This document shows, one piece after another, positions 35,481 to 44,153 of a stretch of DNA of 53,368 nt (its first letter is position 1; the number at the start of each line of letters is the position of its first letter). The DNA is from a virus. The notes below the pieces were generated by a model, which did no database searches, was not told the origin of the DNA, and saw nothing but the letters and a program-made list of their open reading frames with translations. A program made the translations under genes and the position numbers. The stretch is from positions 1 through 53,368 of the IMG/VR virus record IMGVR_UViG_3300042475_005524. The stretch is one strand, 5' to 3'.

Positions 35481-36203
35481 ATGAAGGTAACAGCTTTAAT
35501 GGCTACATGCGGTAGGCACTACTACTGCGAAAGATCTGTCGCAATGTTTTTGGCGCAAAATTACCAAAATAAACATTTAGTTATAATTCAAAATTCAGAA
35601 AAAGAACAAAAGTTAGACCAGAATTATGATAATATCACACTGCTTAATAAATTTGGATTTTCTAATTTAGGATCTATTTATAATTACGCTTTAGATTTTA
35701 TTCCTCAAGATACAGACGTAATTTGTTTGTTTGACGATGATGATATGTATATGCCTGAGCATGTTACAGAGGGGGTGAACGGTTTAAAAAGAGGCGGCAA
35801 GAAGGCGTATAAGCCAAAATTCTCTTTTATGCAAATGAGATACGACATCTCTAAAATAAATAACGTCCTAGAACCGAGTTGGTTTATTAGTGCGGATGTT
35901 ATAAAAAAAGAAAAATTTAGAGAAGAAAGCGCAAAGCATCATTTCAACTGGATTGACTGGTGCCTAAAGAATAAACAAATTTATGTAGATCCAGAAGGTC
36001 CGTCCACATTAATTTATACTTGGGGAAATCAAGAGCGCCCGTGTTACAAAACAAGCGGATATGGTAAGCGCCCAGATGCTTTTGAACAATACAGAAAAAA
36101 CTCTCAAGATCACGGAGATGGAGTAATAACTCCAAATTCAAAAGAAGAAATAAATAAAATTTACGAAAAATTCTATCAATGGAAGCCAAAATCCACGCAG
36201 TAA
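35481..36203 (+). CDS. glycosyltransferase family 2-like
   Basis: 240 residues, one base after the mucin-like gene. KVTALMATCGRHYYCERSV is the GT2 nucleotide-sugar N-terminus and CLFDDDDMYMPEHV holds the metal-binding Asp run (residues ~80). WFISADVIKKEKF and NWIDWCL fall where the acceptor-side motifs are expected. Cytoplasmic, no membrane helix. Likely begins or extends an O-glycan; donor unknown. Overlaps the next gene by 25 bases. Confidence 0.8.
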   Translation: MKVTALMATCGRHYYCERSVAMFLAQNYQNKHLVIIQNSEKEQKLDQNYDNITLLNKFGFSNLGSIYNYALDFIPQDTDVICLFDDDDMYMPEHVTEGVNGLKRGGKKAYKPKFSFMQMRYDISKINNVLEPSWFISADVIKKEKFREESAKHHFNWIDWCLKNKQIYVDPEGPSTLIYTWGNQERPCYKTSGYGKRPDAFEQYRKNSQDHGDGVITPNSKEEINKIYEKFYQWKPKSTQ

Positions 36204-36769
36204 TAGTTGGTAAAGGGGCGACAGCAATAGAATTAAAAAGAAAAGACTTTCCAAATTCTATTTTAGTAGGAGTTAATCAGTCACCTTGTTTAGCAGACGA
36301 TCTTGATTATTCTTTTGCAAATGATGTTGAGGGTCTCTATGGCTTAACTGACGAGCATATGAAAAATGTTAAAGTTTTGGCGATACCAGAATACCCTCAC
36401 TTTAAAGGCTGGTCAAAGATTGATGTTTTGTATACAAAAGTCTTCGAAACTTGGGGTCATGTTGTTAAAGATTTTTTAATATATAATCTGTGGACGACTC
36501 CCAAAAAAAATAAAGATTTACCAACTTTAGATTGGGTAATGTCTAGTGGAGACGCTCCAATAAGCTATTTGGCAAAATACCATAATATTAAAAAATTTGA
36601 TTTATATGGAATTGGCGTTGGTAATGGATATCATCCAAAAGTATTAGAAATATTACCAAAAGATCATAAAAGATTTGGGAATACTTGGTCCGCTCCTCGA
36701 ATTGGCAAGCTTAGCAATAATATACAAAAGTTAAAAGATCTATACAATTTAGAGATTAATCTTCATTAG
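36179..36769 (+). CDS. putative sugar transferase, DUF115/GT42-like Rossmann protein
   Basis: 196 residues. HAVIVGKGATAIELKR and LVGVNQSPCLADDLDYSF resemble the start of DUF115 and bacterial sialyltransferase-like proteins. SSGDAPISYLAKYHNIKKFD followed by LYGIGVGNGYHP matches their second conserved region. Assignment is by pattern only. Embedded in the glycosyltransferase operon with overlapping or 1-base spacings, which supports a role in glycan synthesis. Confidence 0.5.
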   Translation: MEAKIHAVIVGKGATAIELKRKDFPNSILVGVNQSPCLADDLDYSFANDVEGLYGLTDEHMKNVKVLAIPEYPHFKGWSKIDVLYTKVFETWGHVVKDFLIYNLWTTPKKNKDLPTLDWVMSSGDAPISYLAKYHNIKKFDLYGIGVGNGYHPKVLEILPKDHKRFGNTWSAPRIGKLSNNIQKLKDLYNLEINLH

Positions 36770-36770
36770 T

Positions 36771-37631
36771 ATGAACGATAAATTAACAATTGGAATAGCC
36801 ACCTATGAAGACTATGATGGTTTATTTTTTACAATTCAATCTTTAAGAATGCATCATGCGGATGCAATGAAAGATGTCGAATTTGTTGTTATAGACAATA
36901 ATCCAGATAGCGCCTGTGGAGAAGCGTCAAGAAATTTTCTAAAGTCTATAAGGGAGCCAGCTAAATATATCCCATTTAGCGATTATAAATCTCCATTTCT
37001 TAAAGGGCAAATTTTTCATTTTGCCGAAACTAAATATGTGCTAGTTATGGATTCCCACATCCTCATGATGCCAAATTCAATTAAAAAATTAATTGAATTT
37101 TTTAGGCAGGAAAGGGATGAGGGTAACTTGCTTCATGGTCCACTTATTTACGATGACTTAGATAATATTTCTACTCACTTTGAAAATACTTGGAGAGGGC
37201 AAATGTGGGGAGTTTGGGGCACCGATGAAAGAGGGCGAAATGAGAATAATCCTCCTTTTGAAATTGAAATGCAGGGAATGGGGTTGTTTGCTTGTAGAAA
37301 ATTTTCTTGGCCAAAATTTAATCCTAATTTTAGAGGATTTGGTGGAGAAGAGGGCTACATACATCGTAAATTTAAAGCTGCTGGCAAAAAGACATTGTGC
37401 TTGCCTTTTCTTAGATGGATGCATCGATTTAATCGACCAAATGGAGTTCCGTATCCACTAGCACTAAAGGATAGAATAATGAATTATTTTATTGGCCATA
37501 TAGAATTGGGGCTAGACTGCGCACCAATATTTGAGCATTTTAAACAGTGGGAATCTGAAGAAAATCTTAAAAACATGCATCAAGATGCCGCCAGAATGAT
37601 AGATAATGATTTTTTAAAATTTTCAATTTAA
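36771..37631 (+). CDS. glycosyltransferase family 2-like (GalNAc-transferase-like)
   Basis: 286 residues. LTIGIATYEDYDGLFFTIQS, FVVIDNNPDS and YVLVMDSHILMMPNSI form the GT2 core, with DSH in place of DxD. The C-terminal region FRGFGGEEGYIHRKFKAAGK resembles the gate region of polypeptide GalNAc-transferase-type GT2 enzymes, and LRWMHRF follows. This makes a protein-O-glycosylating or chain-initiating role conceivable (inference). Stop abuts the next start. Confidence 0.75.
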   Translation: MNDKLTIGIATYEDYDGLFFTIQSLRMHHADAMKDVEFVVIDNNPDSACGEASRNFLKSIREPAKYIPFSDYKSPFLKGQIFHFAETKYVLVMDSHILMMPNSIKKLIEFFRQERDEGNLLHGPLIYDDLDNISTHFENTWRGQMWGVWGTDERGRNENNPPFEIEMQGMGLFACRKFSWPKFNPNFRGFGGEEGYIHRKFKAAGKKTLCLPFLRWMHRFNRPNGVPYPLALKDRIMNYFIGHIELGLDCAPIFEHFKQWESEENLKNMHQDAARMIDNDFLKFSI

Positions 37632-38720
37632 ATGAGCAGAACAGTAGAATTTTTATTTTGGAATGATAAAAAGCTGTACGACTATAAAATGAGAGGTATA
37701 GTGATTGAGGCTATAGATGACAATGGTGGTAGAAAGAAAGAGTATAAAATGTCTATGGTCTCAACTTTAGATAATTTTTTTCATGACTTCTCTATAGAGA
37801 AAACTCTAAAGTCTATAAGAAAAGGTAGAATAGCAGCCGATGTTTTAGTTAGGAGAGATGAACATGGAACTTTATGGGGTGGAACTGAAAAATGGAAGAG
37901 TGTTGTAAATGAGTGTTATGCATTAAACATCAAGCCAATGTTTTTTGATTTTGGTTATTTTGACCATTACGACTCTTTCATGATTGATCATTATAACATA
38001 GATGGGAGAAGTGATATTTTTGCAGAATGGTCAAGCATTAGTGATGTGGTGAATTGGGACGCTTCGGAAAGTTATATCCAAAAATATAGAAATAATTTTC
38101 TAAAAAATTTAAAAAAAGCAAAAGAAGAAAAGCCTCTGGATGGACTAAAAGAGGGCGAATATGTAGTAATTTGGCCGCAATACTCTATGGATCTTCTACG
38201 AAAAGAGTTTAAGGAAAATTTAAATAAAAAGGATGAAGTAACAGATTGGATTAATAATATATGTAAAATAGTTTTAGATCAAGGTTTGATTCCAGTTGTA
38301 AAAGGTGGTCCTGCAATGCATAAGTGGTCAAGATTAAATACGGAAAACGTAAAAGATGTGCGGGTATTTACGCATACCGAAAAGCAGTCTGCTGAAATGA
38401 AAAATACGAAGTTTGAAAAAGATATAAACTATAAGCTAATCGCTCATGCTAAATACCATATAGTTTCATGCAGCAGCGTAACAAATGAACTCGTCTTGGC
38501 GAATGCACCAGTGGTCGCAATGGGTAAAAGCTGGTTTACTGGATTGGATATTTTTAATGAGCCTAATTCTTGGGGAAGTTTAACAAAAAATGCAACAGAG
38601 ATTAACACCAAAAACAGAAACAAATGGATAAATTGGTGGTTGAGCAGGCAGGTAAAAAAAGAAAAAGCGGCTGAAAAATTTTTTCAAATTTATAAAAAAT
38701 ATTCAAATATCGATTCCTAA
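37632..38720 (+). CDS. putative glycan-synthesis protein, GT-B-like
   Basis: 362 residues. No confident family. EYVVIWPQYSMDLLRKEF, GLIPVVKGGPAMHKWSRL and HIVSCSSVTNELVLANAPVV recall the second domain of capsule-type GT-B transferases, where a Ser-Ser motif binds the nucleotide. The N-terminal part (FLFWNDKKLYDYKMRGIVIE) is unlike known enzymes. Its operon position supports glycan work. The 3' end overlaps the convergent gene at 38703 by 18 bases. Confidence 0.5.
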   Translation: MSRTVEFLFWNDKKLYDYKMRGIVIEAIDDNGGRKKEYKMSMVSTLDNFFHDFSIEKTLKSIRKGRIAADVLVRRDEHGTLWGGTEKWKSVVNECYALNIKPMFFDFGYFDHYDSFMIDHYNIDGRSDIFAEWSSISDVVNWDASESYIQKYRNNFLKNLKKAKEEKPLDGLKEGEYVVIWPQYSMDLLRKEFKENLNKKDEVTDWINNICKIVLDQGLIPVVKGGPAMHKWSRLNTENVKDVRVFTHTEKQSAEMKNTKFEKDINYKLIAHAKYHIVSCSSVTNELVLANAPVVAMGKSWFTGLDIFNEPNSWGSLTKNATEINTKNRNKWINWWLSRQVKKEKAAEKFFQIYKKYSNIDS

Positions 38721-39437
38721 ATAATCGCATGCATTTTTAAATCCAGCACTTTCTATCTTTCCGTGAATACAAAATGGTTTAATTTTATTCTTTTCAAATT
38801 TAGAAATTCTTGACTTCCAAGCTTCTTGATTTTCAGAAGCTATGTTGAATCTATATGGATATTTATAGTAATTTTCCATTAATACTTTATTCGGAATTTT
38901 ATTTAAGAAAAATTTAGCCGCTTTAAATCCTGATCCTTTATTAAGATTTAGATTTTTATTTATATTCAAGAATTCTTTTAGGTATCCACTGCACCTTGGG
39001 CTAAAAAAAATAGAAAGATCGCTCCATTCTACTTTGCTCTTTTCTGGCTTTATTTTTTTTATTTGGCCAGAGCAGTATATATCGTACTTTTCTAAAATTT
39101 TATCTATATTTTTGGTTTCAAAAGGCTTAAACTGGAAGTTATCGTGATCGTTAACCCATAGGTTTTCGCCAAATCTTTCAATAGCCCAATTTAAAGCTAT
39201 ATACTTGCTTAGGCAACATCCGACCTGATTTTTAAATTCAACTTCTATATTAAAGCTTTTTATATCAAAAAGCTCATAATCAAAGTTTGTGGCTATAATG
39301 ATGTCGTTCTTGACCCAGCCACATTTTAGACTAGTGGACACTTGCTTATTTAAATAAAAAATAGCCTGCTCTTTCTCTAAGGAGTGCTTCCATTTTTCAT
39401 GTCCACTGGACAGGGTATAAGAAATCAGTTTCTTCAT
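38703..39437 (-). CDS. lone reverse-strand protein, possible GT-A-like transferase
   Basis: 244 residues, the only - gene within the 34-45 kb + operon. KLISYTLSSGHEKWKHSLEK starts the protein; ALNWAIERFGENLWVNDHDN holds an Asp-His-Asp that could replace the DxD of GT-A enzymes, and IKPFCIHGKIESAGFKNA is near the end. Family not certain. Reverse orientation, convergent end overlap and a hairpin with T-tract upstream suggest a separately acquired gene (moron-like), inference. Confidence 0.55.
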   Translation of the reverse strand: MKKLISYTLSSGHEKWKHSLEKEQAIFYLNKQVSTSLKCGWVKNDIIIATNFDYELFDIKSFNIEVEFKNQVGCCLSKYIALNWAIERFGENLWVNDHDNFQFKPFETKNIDKILEKYDIYCSGQIKKIKPEKSKVEWSDLSIFFSPRCSGYLKEFLNINKNLNLNKGSGFKAAKFFLNKIPNKVLMENYYKYPYRFNIASENQEAWKSRISKFEKNKIKPFCIHGKIESAGFKNACDYLGIDI

Positions 39438-39458
39438 TAAATGAATAATATTTAAAAA

Positions 39459-39487
39459 AGCCCTATTATTTTATAATAATATGGGCT
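39459..39487 (-). terminator. hairpin with T-tract on - strand in divergent gap
   Basis: Arms 39459-39470 (agccctattatt) and 39475-39487 (aataatatgggct) pair with a single bulged T, loop TTAT. On the - strand the stem is followed by TTTTTT, the form of an intrinsic terminator, and lies 21 bases upstream of the ATG at 39437. It may block antisense transcription or attenuate the lone - gene. Confidence 0.6.
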
Positions 39488-39491
39488 ACGT

Positions 39492-40259
39492 ATGAATTTA
39501 AAAGATAAAATATTTAAAAAAATTTGGGATGGCAAGAAAACGGCCCATACGCCGATAGATCAATCAAAAATTGAACCGTATAGTATATACAAGAAATATA
39601 TAGTAGATATAAGCGATAAAAGATCTGGCAGCAGTAGCTTAGCTAGAAAAAAAATTTCTGTTTGGAGCGAATGTATGGAGTTATTGCCTGATGATTTTAT
39701 AGGTTTGGAGTTTGGTGTTTTTGAGGGGCGATCAATAAACTTTTTTTCAAAATTTTGCTCAAATGCTGTATTTTATGGATTTGATACATTTGACGGTCTA
39801 CCTGAACCTTGGATAGATCCTAGTGGCAGGGTTATTGGAAAAACTGGGGCGTTTAAAACTAAATTTAATAAAATTTCATTTAACGAAAACGTTAAAATAG
39901 TAAAGGGTTTATTTCAAGATACGCTACCAAAATTTTTAATAGAAAAACAAGATTTACTAGAAAAAGTAAATCTTATACATATTGACTGCGATATATATTC
40001 ATCAACTAGATTTGTTCTAGATCAGTGCCTAAGTATTATCAAATATAATAAGCCATATATTTTATTTGACGAATTTGTTAACTGCATAGAAGGCCAAGAT
40101 GAAAATTTTAAAGTAAATAATAAATTAATAGATATTACTCATGGATGTGAGTCACTTGCGTTTTTAGAATTTGTTGAAAAAAATCAAATAGATTTCGAGG
40201 TAATAGTTTCTTTCTTAAAGCCAAAAAAGACTTCCGTTGTTTTGATAAAGATTTTATGA
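39492..40259 (+). CDS. TylF-like O-methyltransferase
   Basis: 255 residues. LEFGVFEGRSINFFSKF is SAM-binding motif I, FYGFDTFDGLPEPWIDPSGR is the diagnostic TylF/macrocin O-methyltransferase segment, and LIHIDCDIYSSTRFVLDQC gives the metal-binding Asp residues. The family methylates hydroxyls of sugars. Here it probably caps or modifies a residue of the phage-encoded glycan. Overlaps the next gene by ATGA. Confidence 0.82.
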   Translation: MNLKDKIFKKIWDGKKTAHTPIDQSKIEPYSIYKKYIVDISDKRSGSSSLARKKISVWSECMELLPDDFIGLEFGVFEGRSINFFSKFCSNAVFYGFDTFDGLPEPWIDPSGRVIGKTGAFKTKFNKISFNENVKIVKGLFQDTLPKFLIEKQDLLEKVNLIHIDCDIYSSTRFVLDQCLSIIKYNKPYILFDEFVNCIEGQDENFKVNNKLIDITHGCESLAFLEFVEKNQIDFEVIVSFLKPKKTSVVLIKIL

Positions 40260-40966
40260 GTATTCCAAAAAAAATTCATCAAATATGGATTGGTGAATCG
40301 GCAATACCAAGAAGCTGGGAATTTGACTGCAAGGAAATAGAGAAAAGACACCCAGATTGGGAATATATATTTTGGGGCAATGAAAAAGTTAATACGGAAT
40401 TAGATAAGATGCCTAAAAATGTAAAAGAAAAATATCAATATTTCTTCTCGGAAAAGAAGTGGGCCTATGCATGCGATATTCTTAGATACTGGATTCTATA
40501 TAAGCATGGTGGAGTTTATTTAGACTGTGATTTTAAAATGACAGAAAATGGGTCTTTAAATATGCTTCCTTTGAAAAAAAACCTAATCCTAGTGAACATG
40601 AGGGCGATACATAAAGGAAAAAAATTTAAATGTAGAATTCAAAATTGTTTTATGGCGGCAAAAAAGAAACAGAGTTTCTTAAAAAGAGTTGTACAAAAAA
40701 TATCAAATCTGAATTATAAATTAAAAACAATGCATGGGCAGGAAACAGAAAAATATAGCTGCGGGTTTCTGACTACAGAATATTGTTTCTACTCTCAAGG
40801 ATTAGAGACTATAAAGCATAAGAACTCATTTAGAAAAAAGATAAAAAAGATAATGCCAGATAAAGAGTGTATTTTAAATAAAGAATTTTTTCTTGGCAAA
40901 GATCCTATTATTGCCAAACATTTATCAAAAAGATCACACGGTCTAAAGCTTACAAATATATTTTAA
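40256..40966 (+). CDS. GT32 family glycosyltransferase (OCH1-like)
   Basis: 236 residues. PKKIHQIWIGESAIPRSW at the start and ACDILRYWILYKHGGVYLDC with DCDF (residues ~72-95) are the hallmark motifs of GT32, the 'glycosyltransferase sugar-binding region containing DXD'. No membrane anchor, unlike eukaryotic members. Donor often hexose; not predictable here. Translationally coupled to the methyltransferase. Confidence 0.88.
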   Translation: MSIPKKIHQIWIGESAIPRSWEFDCKEIEKRHPDWEYIFWGNEKVNTELDKMPKNVKEKYQYFFSEKKWAYACDILRYWILYKHGGVYLDCDFKMTENGSLNMLPLKKNLILVNMRAIHKGKKFKCRIQNCFMAAKKKQSFLKRVVQKISNLNYKLKTMHGQETEKYSCGFLTTEYCFYSQGLETIKHKNSFRKKIKKIMPDKECILNKEFFLGKDPIIAKHLSKRSHGLKLTNIF

Positions 40967-40974
40967 ATTTTAAT

Positions 40975-41436
40975 ATGTGCGCCGCAATAGGAACTACAGA
41001 CCCGTATTCTACTCATCAAGAAGCTTTAGTTTTTGCGGCTCTATCTACTTCGGGAGATATTTTGGAGCTAGGATGCGGAGATTATTCAACTCCAATTTTA
41101 AATCAAATAGCTAATTTTCAGAAAAAAAAATTTAAAATTATTTCTTCTAATAAGGCTTGGTTAGACAAGTATCAATACGTAGAAGATAGAGAGTTAATAA
41201 AAAAATGGAAAGACTATGTTTTTGAAGGCTCGTATGGAATGGTATTTTTAGATAACGAGCAGTTTACTATTGACCGATTAGAGTTAATTCCAAAAATATT
41301 TAATATTACTAAGACTTTAGTTGTTCACGATGCTGACAAAATTAGCAAATTAAAAAATTGGAATGATTATGTTTTTGGTAAAAAAATAACTTGGTTTAAA
41401 AAATATTTACCTCATACAGCTATTATAGAAAAATGA
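40975..41436 (+). CDS. small SAM methyltransferase-like protein
   Basis: 153 residues. GDILELGCGDYSTPILNQIA is a clear motif I, followed by KFKIISSNKAWLDKYQYV and YGMVFLDNEQFTIDRLEL. Shorter than most sugar methyltransferases, with only the N-terminal Rossmann part evident, so it could be a minimal or partner-dependent enzyme. It resembles the gene at 14918 in motif I style (GSGNST versus GCGDYST). Confidence 0.65.
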   Translation: MCAAIGTTDPYSTHQEALVFAALSTSGDILELGCGDYSTPILNQIANFQKKKFKIISSNKAWLDKYQYVEDRELIKKWKDYVFEGSYGMVFLDNEQFTIDRLELIPKIFNITKTLVVHDADKISKLKNWNDYVFGKKITWFKKYLPHTAIIEK

Positions 41437-42086
41437 ATGTTTTTTGCCAAAGCTGTAAAAAAAATATTGCCAATATAAATCCGTGCGTATCTAATCTTGA
41501 TAGAATTCATTTTCCATTTCAAAGAAGAAAGGATTCAGATATCCCAGAATTGCAGGATGTAAAGAAAATAAAATGCAAGTATAAAAAATTAAAATATTGC
41601 ATATGCGCTTTAAGAAGAAAAAAAATTCAATATTGGTACTTATTTGATGAAATTGTCAGTAATAATATAGACGAGTTATGCACTACATTAAACGCTAGAT
41701 GGATAGTTTCAATTTGTGATACATATATAGACTATGGAAGTGATGAAGAAAAATGTGGATCAATTGCAGTATCGACATTAAATTTTTGCTTTACACTTAA
41801 CAATTCTATATATCATTCAAAAGAAAAAATAAATCCAAAATCAAATATAATAGGCAAGATATGCTCTGTTCCGTATGACACTAGCTTTATGTTTAAAAAC
41901 GAGAATGATTTTTTTGAAAACTATCTTAAAAGATTTATTTATTCAATAAAGAGATCGGATAAAATTTATCGCTTTGGTATGGCTTTTTTACAAAGACAAA
42001 TAAAAGACAAGAATACTTTATTTTTCTATGTAAATAGTTTAAATGAAAAAAAATTTAAAATAGATGAACAAATTTCAAATAGTTAG
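41433..42086 (+). CDS. Cys-containing protein of the glycan island, unrecognised
   Basis: 217 residues, ATGA overlap upstream and 23-base overlap with the next gene. Not recognised. The N-terminus FCQSCKKNIANINPC could bind metal. The middle has ARWIVSICDTYIDYGSDEEK. Its close coupling to a glycosyltransferase-sulfotransferase fusion suggests a helper or modifying role, by context only. Confidence 0.5.
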   Translation: MNVFCQSCKKNIANINPCVSNLDRIHFPFQRRKDSDIPELQDVKKIKCKYKKLKYCICALRRKKIQYWYLFDEIVSNNIDELCTTLNARWIVSICDTYIDYGSDEEKCGSIAVSTLNFCFTLNNSIYHSKEKINPKSNIIGKICSVPYDTSFMFKNENDFFENYLKRFIYSIKRSDKIYRFGMAFLQRQIKDKNTLFFYVNSLNEKKFKIDEQISNS

Positions 42087-43227
42087 TGGCTATACCAAAA
42101 ATACTCCATACGAAAAAGAAGTTCAAAACTTAAAAGCTTCACTAGATAAGTTTGGATTTAGCTGTGAGCACGTAGTTGGTTTTGAAAATCTTGGAACTTG
42201 GGAAAAAAACTGTCAGCAGAAAGCCTTGATACTAAAATCAAAACTACAAGAGCTTAAAACTCCAATTGTGTGGTTAGATGCCGATGCGGTGCTAAAAAAG
42301 AATCCAGTGCTCTTTTATGAAATAGAAAAGGATATTGCGTTTTGTTATTATAGGATAGCTGGCAAGGATGAACTCCTTAGCGGCACTATTTTTTTAAAAC
42401 CTTCTGAAATAAGCTTTAAAATATTGGATGAATGGATTAAATTAAACAATCAAAATCCAAAAGAATGGGATCAAAGAACGCTGCAAAAAATAATAAAAAA
42501 TTTCAAAATAGATTATTACAACTTACCGCCTTCGTATTGCAAAATAGATTACATAAAATGTGATGAAATAGTAATAGGACAAAATCAATCTAGCAGAAGG
42601 TTTAAGTCAATAATTAATGCGGACGAAGAAATTTATAAAAGATATTCTGAATATAATGTTTCTTTATGGGAAAATTTAAAAATTGTATACTGGGCAATTC
42701 CAAAGAGTGGATCAACAACAATAAAGAATCATTTATTAAATCTAAATAGCGGTATTGTATTAAAAAATCCTTTACAGGTTCACGATCAGCAATATCAAAA
42801 AATAATAAAACCAGAGTATAGAGATAAGTATTTTAATTTTTCATTAGTCAGAAATCCAATATCTAGATTTTGCAGCATGTATCAAGATTTTTTTGTATAT
42901 AGGCAAAAAAATAATATGTACTTTCCAAAGGAGTTGAATAAAGATTGGAAGGCATTGGATTTTGCAAAATACCTTTTAGAAACAGAAGATAAACAATTAA
43001 ATATTCACTTTAAAAGTTTTTCATTTTTTTTAAAAGATAAAAGGATTAAAATTTTTACATTAGAAAATTTAAAAGAAGATTGGAGCATTGATATACCGGC
43101 TCCAGATAAAAAAATGAATACAAGATCTGATAACAATTTTACAATTTGTGAAGATACAGTCGCTTTAATAAAAGCAAGATATAGTGATGATTTTTTAATT
43201 TGGCAAAATAAAGATTTAAATTTTTAA
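42064..43227 (+). CDS. fusion of GT-A-like glycosyltransferase and sulfotransferase
   Basis: 387 residues. The N-terminal ~180 residues look like a nucleotide-diphospho-sugar transferase: TPIVWLDADAVLKKNPVLF has the DxD motif and EWDQRTLQKIIKNF the later conserved Asp-Gln. The C-terminal ~190 residues are a P-loop sulfotransferase: IVYWAIPKSGSTTIKNHLL (5'-phosphosulfate loop) and FSLVRNPISRFCSMYQD (3'-phosphate motif). A single chain that adds a sugar and sulfates it is unusual. Stop overlaps the next ATG. Confidence 0.82.
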   Translation: MNKFQIVSGYTKNTPYEKEVQNLKASLDKFGFSCEHVVGFENLGTWEKNCQQKALILKSKLQELKTPIVWLDADAVLKKNPVLFYEIEKDIAFCYYRIAGKDELLSGTIFLKPSEISFKILDEWIKLNNQNPKEWDQRTLQKIIKNFKIDYYNLPPSYCKIDYIKCDEIVIGQNQSSRRFKSIINADEEIYKRYSEYNVSLWENLKIVYWAIPKSGSTTIKNHLLNLNSGIVLKNPLQVHDQQYQKIIKPEYRDKYFNFSLVRNPISRFCSMYQDFFVYRQKNNMYFPKELNKDWKALDFAKYLLETEDKQLNIHFKSFSFFLKDKRIKIFTLENLKEDWSIDIPAPDKKMNTRSDNNFTICEDTVALIKARYSDDFLIWQNKDLNF

Positions 43228-44153
43228 TGAAAATACTTTACATAACCCCTCACTTATCAACTGGAGGTTTGCCTCAGTATCTTTTAAAAAAGATGGAATG
43301 CTTAAAAAAGCATGAACTCTGGTGCGTTGAATATAATTTTGTATCAGATAAATATACGGTTCAAAGAAATCAAGTAGTAGATCTTTTAAAAGATAGATTT
43401 GTTTCTTTAGGCAATCGGCCAAAAGAAAAGCTGCTGGACTTGATAGCTGAGACATCGCCAGATGTAATTCATTTTGAGGAGTTTCCAGAAACGTTTGTCT
43501 CTCACGAAATGCTGTATAAAATATACAGCAAAAGTAGGAATTATTTAATATTTGAAACCAGTCACGGAATTTATTACAAGGCCGAAAGTAAGATTTTCCT
43601 ACCGGATAAGTTCATTTTTGTTTCTGAAATGCAGGCTGAATTATACGGAAAGATGGGCGTTAGTTATGAGATAGTTGAGTACCCAATAGACTTTAAAAAC
43701 CCAGATAAAAGTTTTAAAAAAGAATTGGGATTAACTGGCGATGTAAAGCACGTATTAAACGTTGGACTTTTTACTCAGGGTAAGAACCAAAAAGAGTTAA
43801 TAGAATACGCGCGCGCGCTAGTGGGCGAGAAGATTCAATTTCATTTTGTTGGCAATATGGCAATTAACTTTAAAGAGTATTGGGAGCCGATTCTAAAAAA
43901 CTTACCAAGTAACTGCTTAATTTGGGGCGAAAGAAGCGATGTGGATAAGTTTTACCAATCTGCCGATTTGATGGTATTTACCTCAAAAAAAGAAACATCG
44001 CCACTAGTTATCAGGGAAGCCTTGTCTTGGAAACTGCCCTGCTTAATTTATAATCTACCAGCCTATAAGAATATGTACGACAAGTTCTCTGGAGTTGGTT
44101 ATTTAAAAGATGGCGACTTTAAGGAAAACATTAAAAAGATAAAAAGCCTATGA
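43227..44153 (+). CDS. GT4-like glycosyltransferase (GT-B fold)
   Basis: 308 residues. KILYITPHLSTGGLPQYLLK is the Gly-rich N-terminal acceptor loop, HVLNVGLFTQGKNQKELIEY begins the donor domain, and MVFTSKKETSPLVIREALSW contains the E-x7-E-type nucleotide-sugar motif of GT4. Slightly shorter than usual. Contains a GCGCGCGC run near 43811-43819. ATGA overlap with the heptosyltransferase-like gene suggests sequential action. Confidence 0.82.
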   Translation: MKILYITPHLSTGGLPQYLLKKMECLKKHELWCVEYNFVSDKYTVQRNQVVDLLKDRFVSLGNRPKEKLLDLIAETSPDVIHFEEFPETFVSHEMLYKIYSKSRNYLIFETSHGIYYKAESKIFLPDKFIFVSEMQAELYGKMGVSYEIVEYPIDFKNPDKSFKKELGLTGDVKHVLNVGLFTQGKNQKELIEYARALVGEKIQFHFVGNMAINFKEYWEPILKNLPSNCLIWGERSDVDKFYQSADLMVFTSKKETSPLVIREALSWKLPCLIYNLPAYKNMYDKFSGVGYLKDGDFKENIKKIKSL

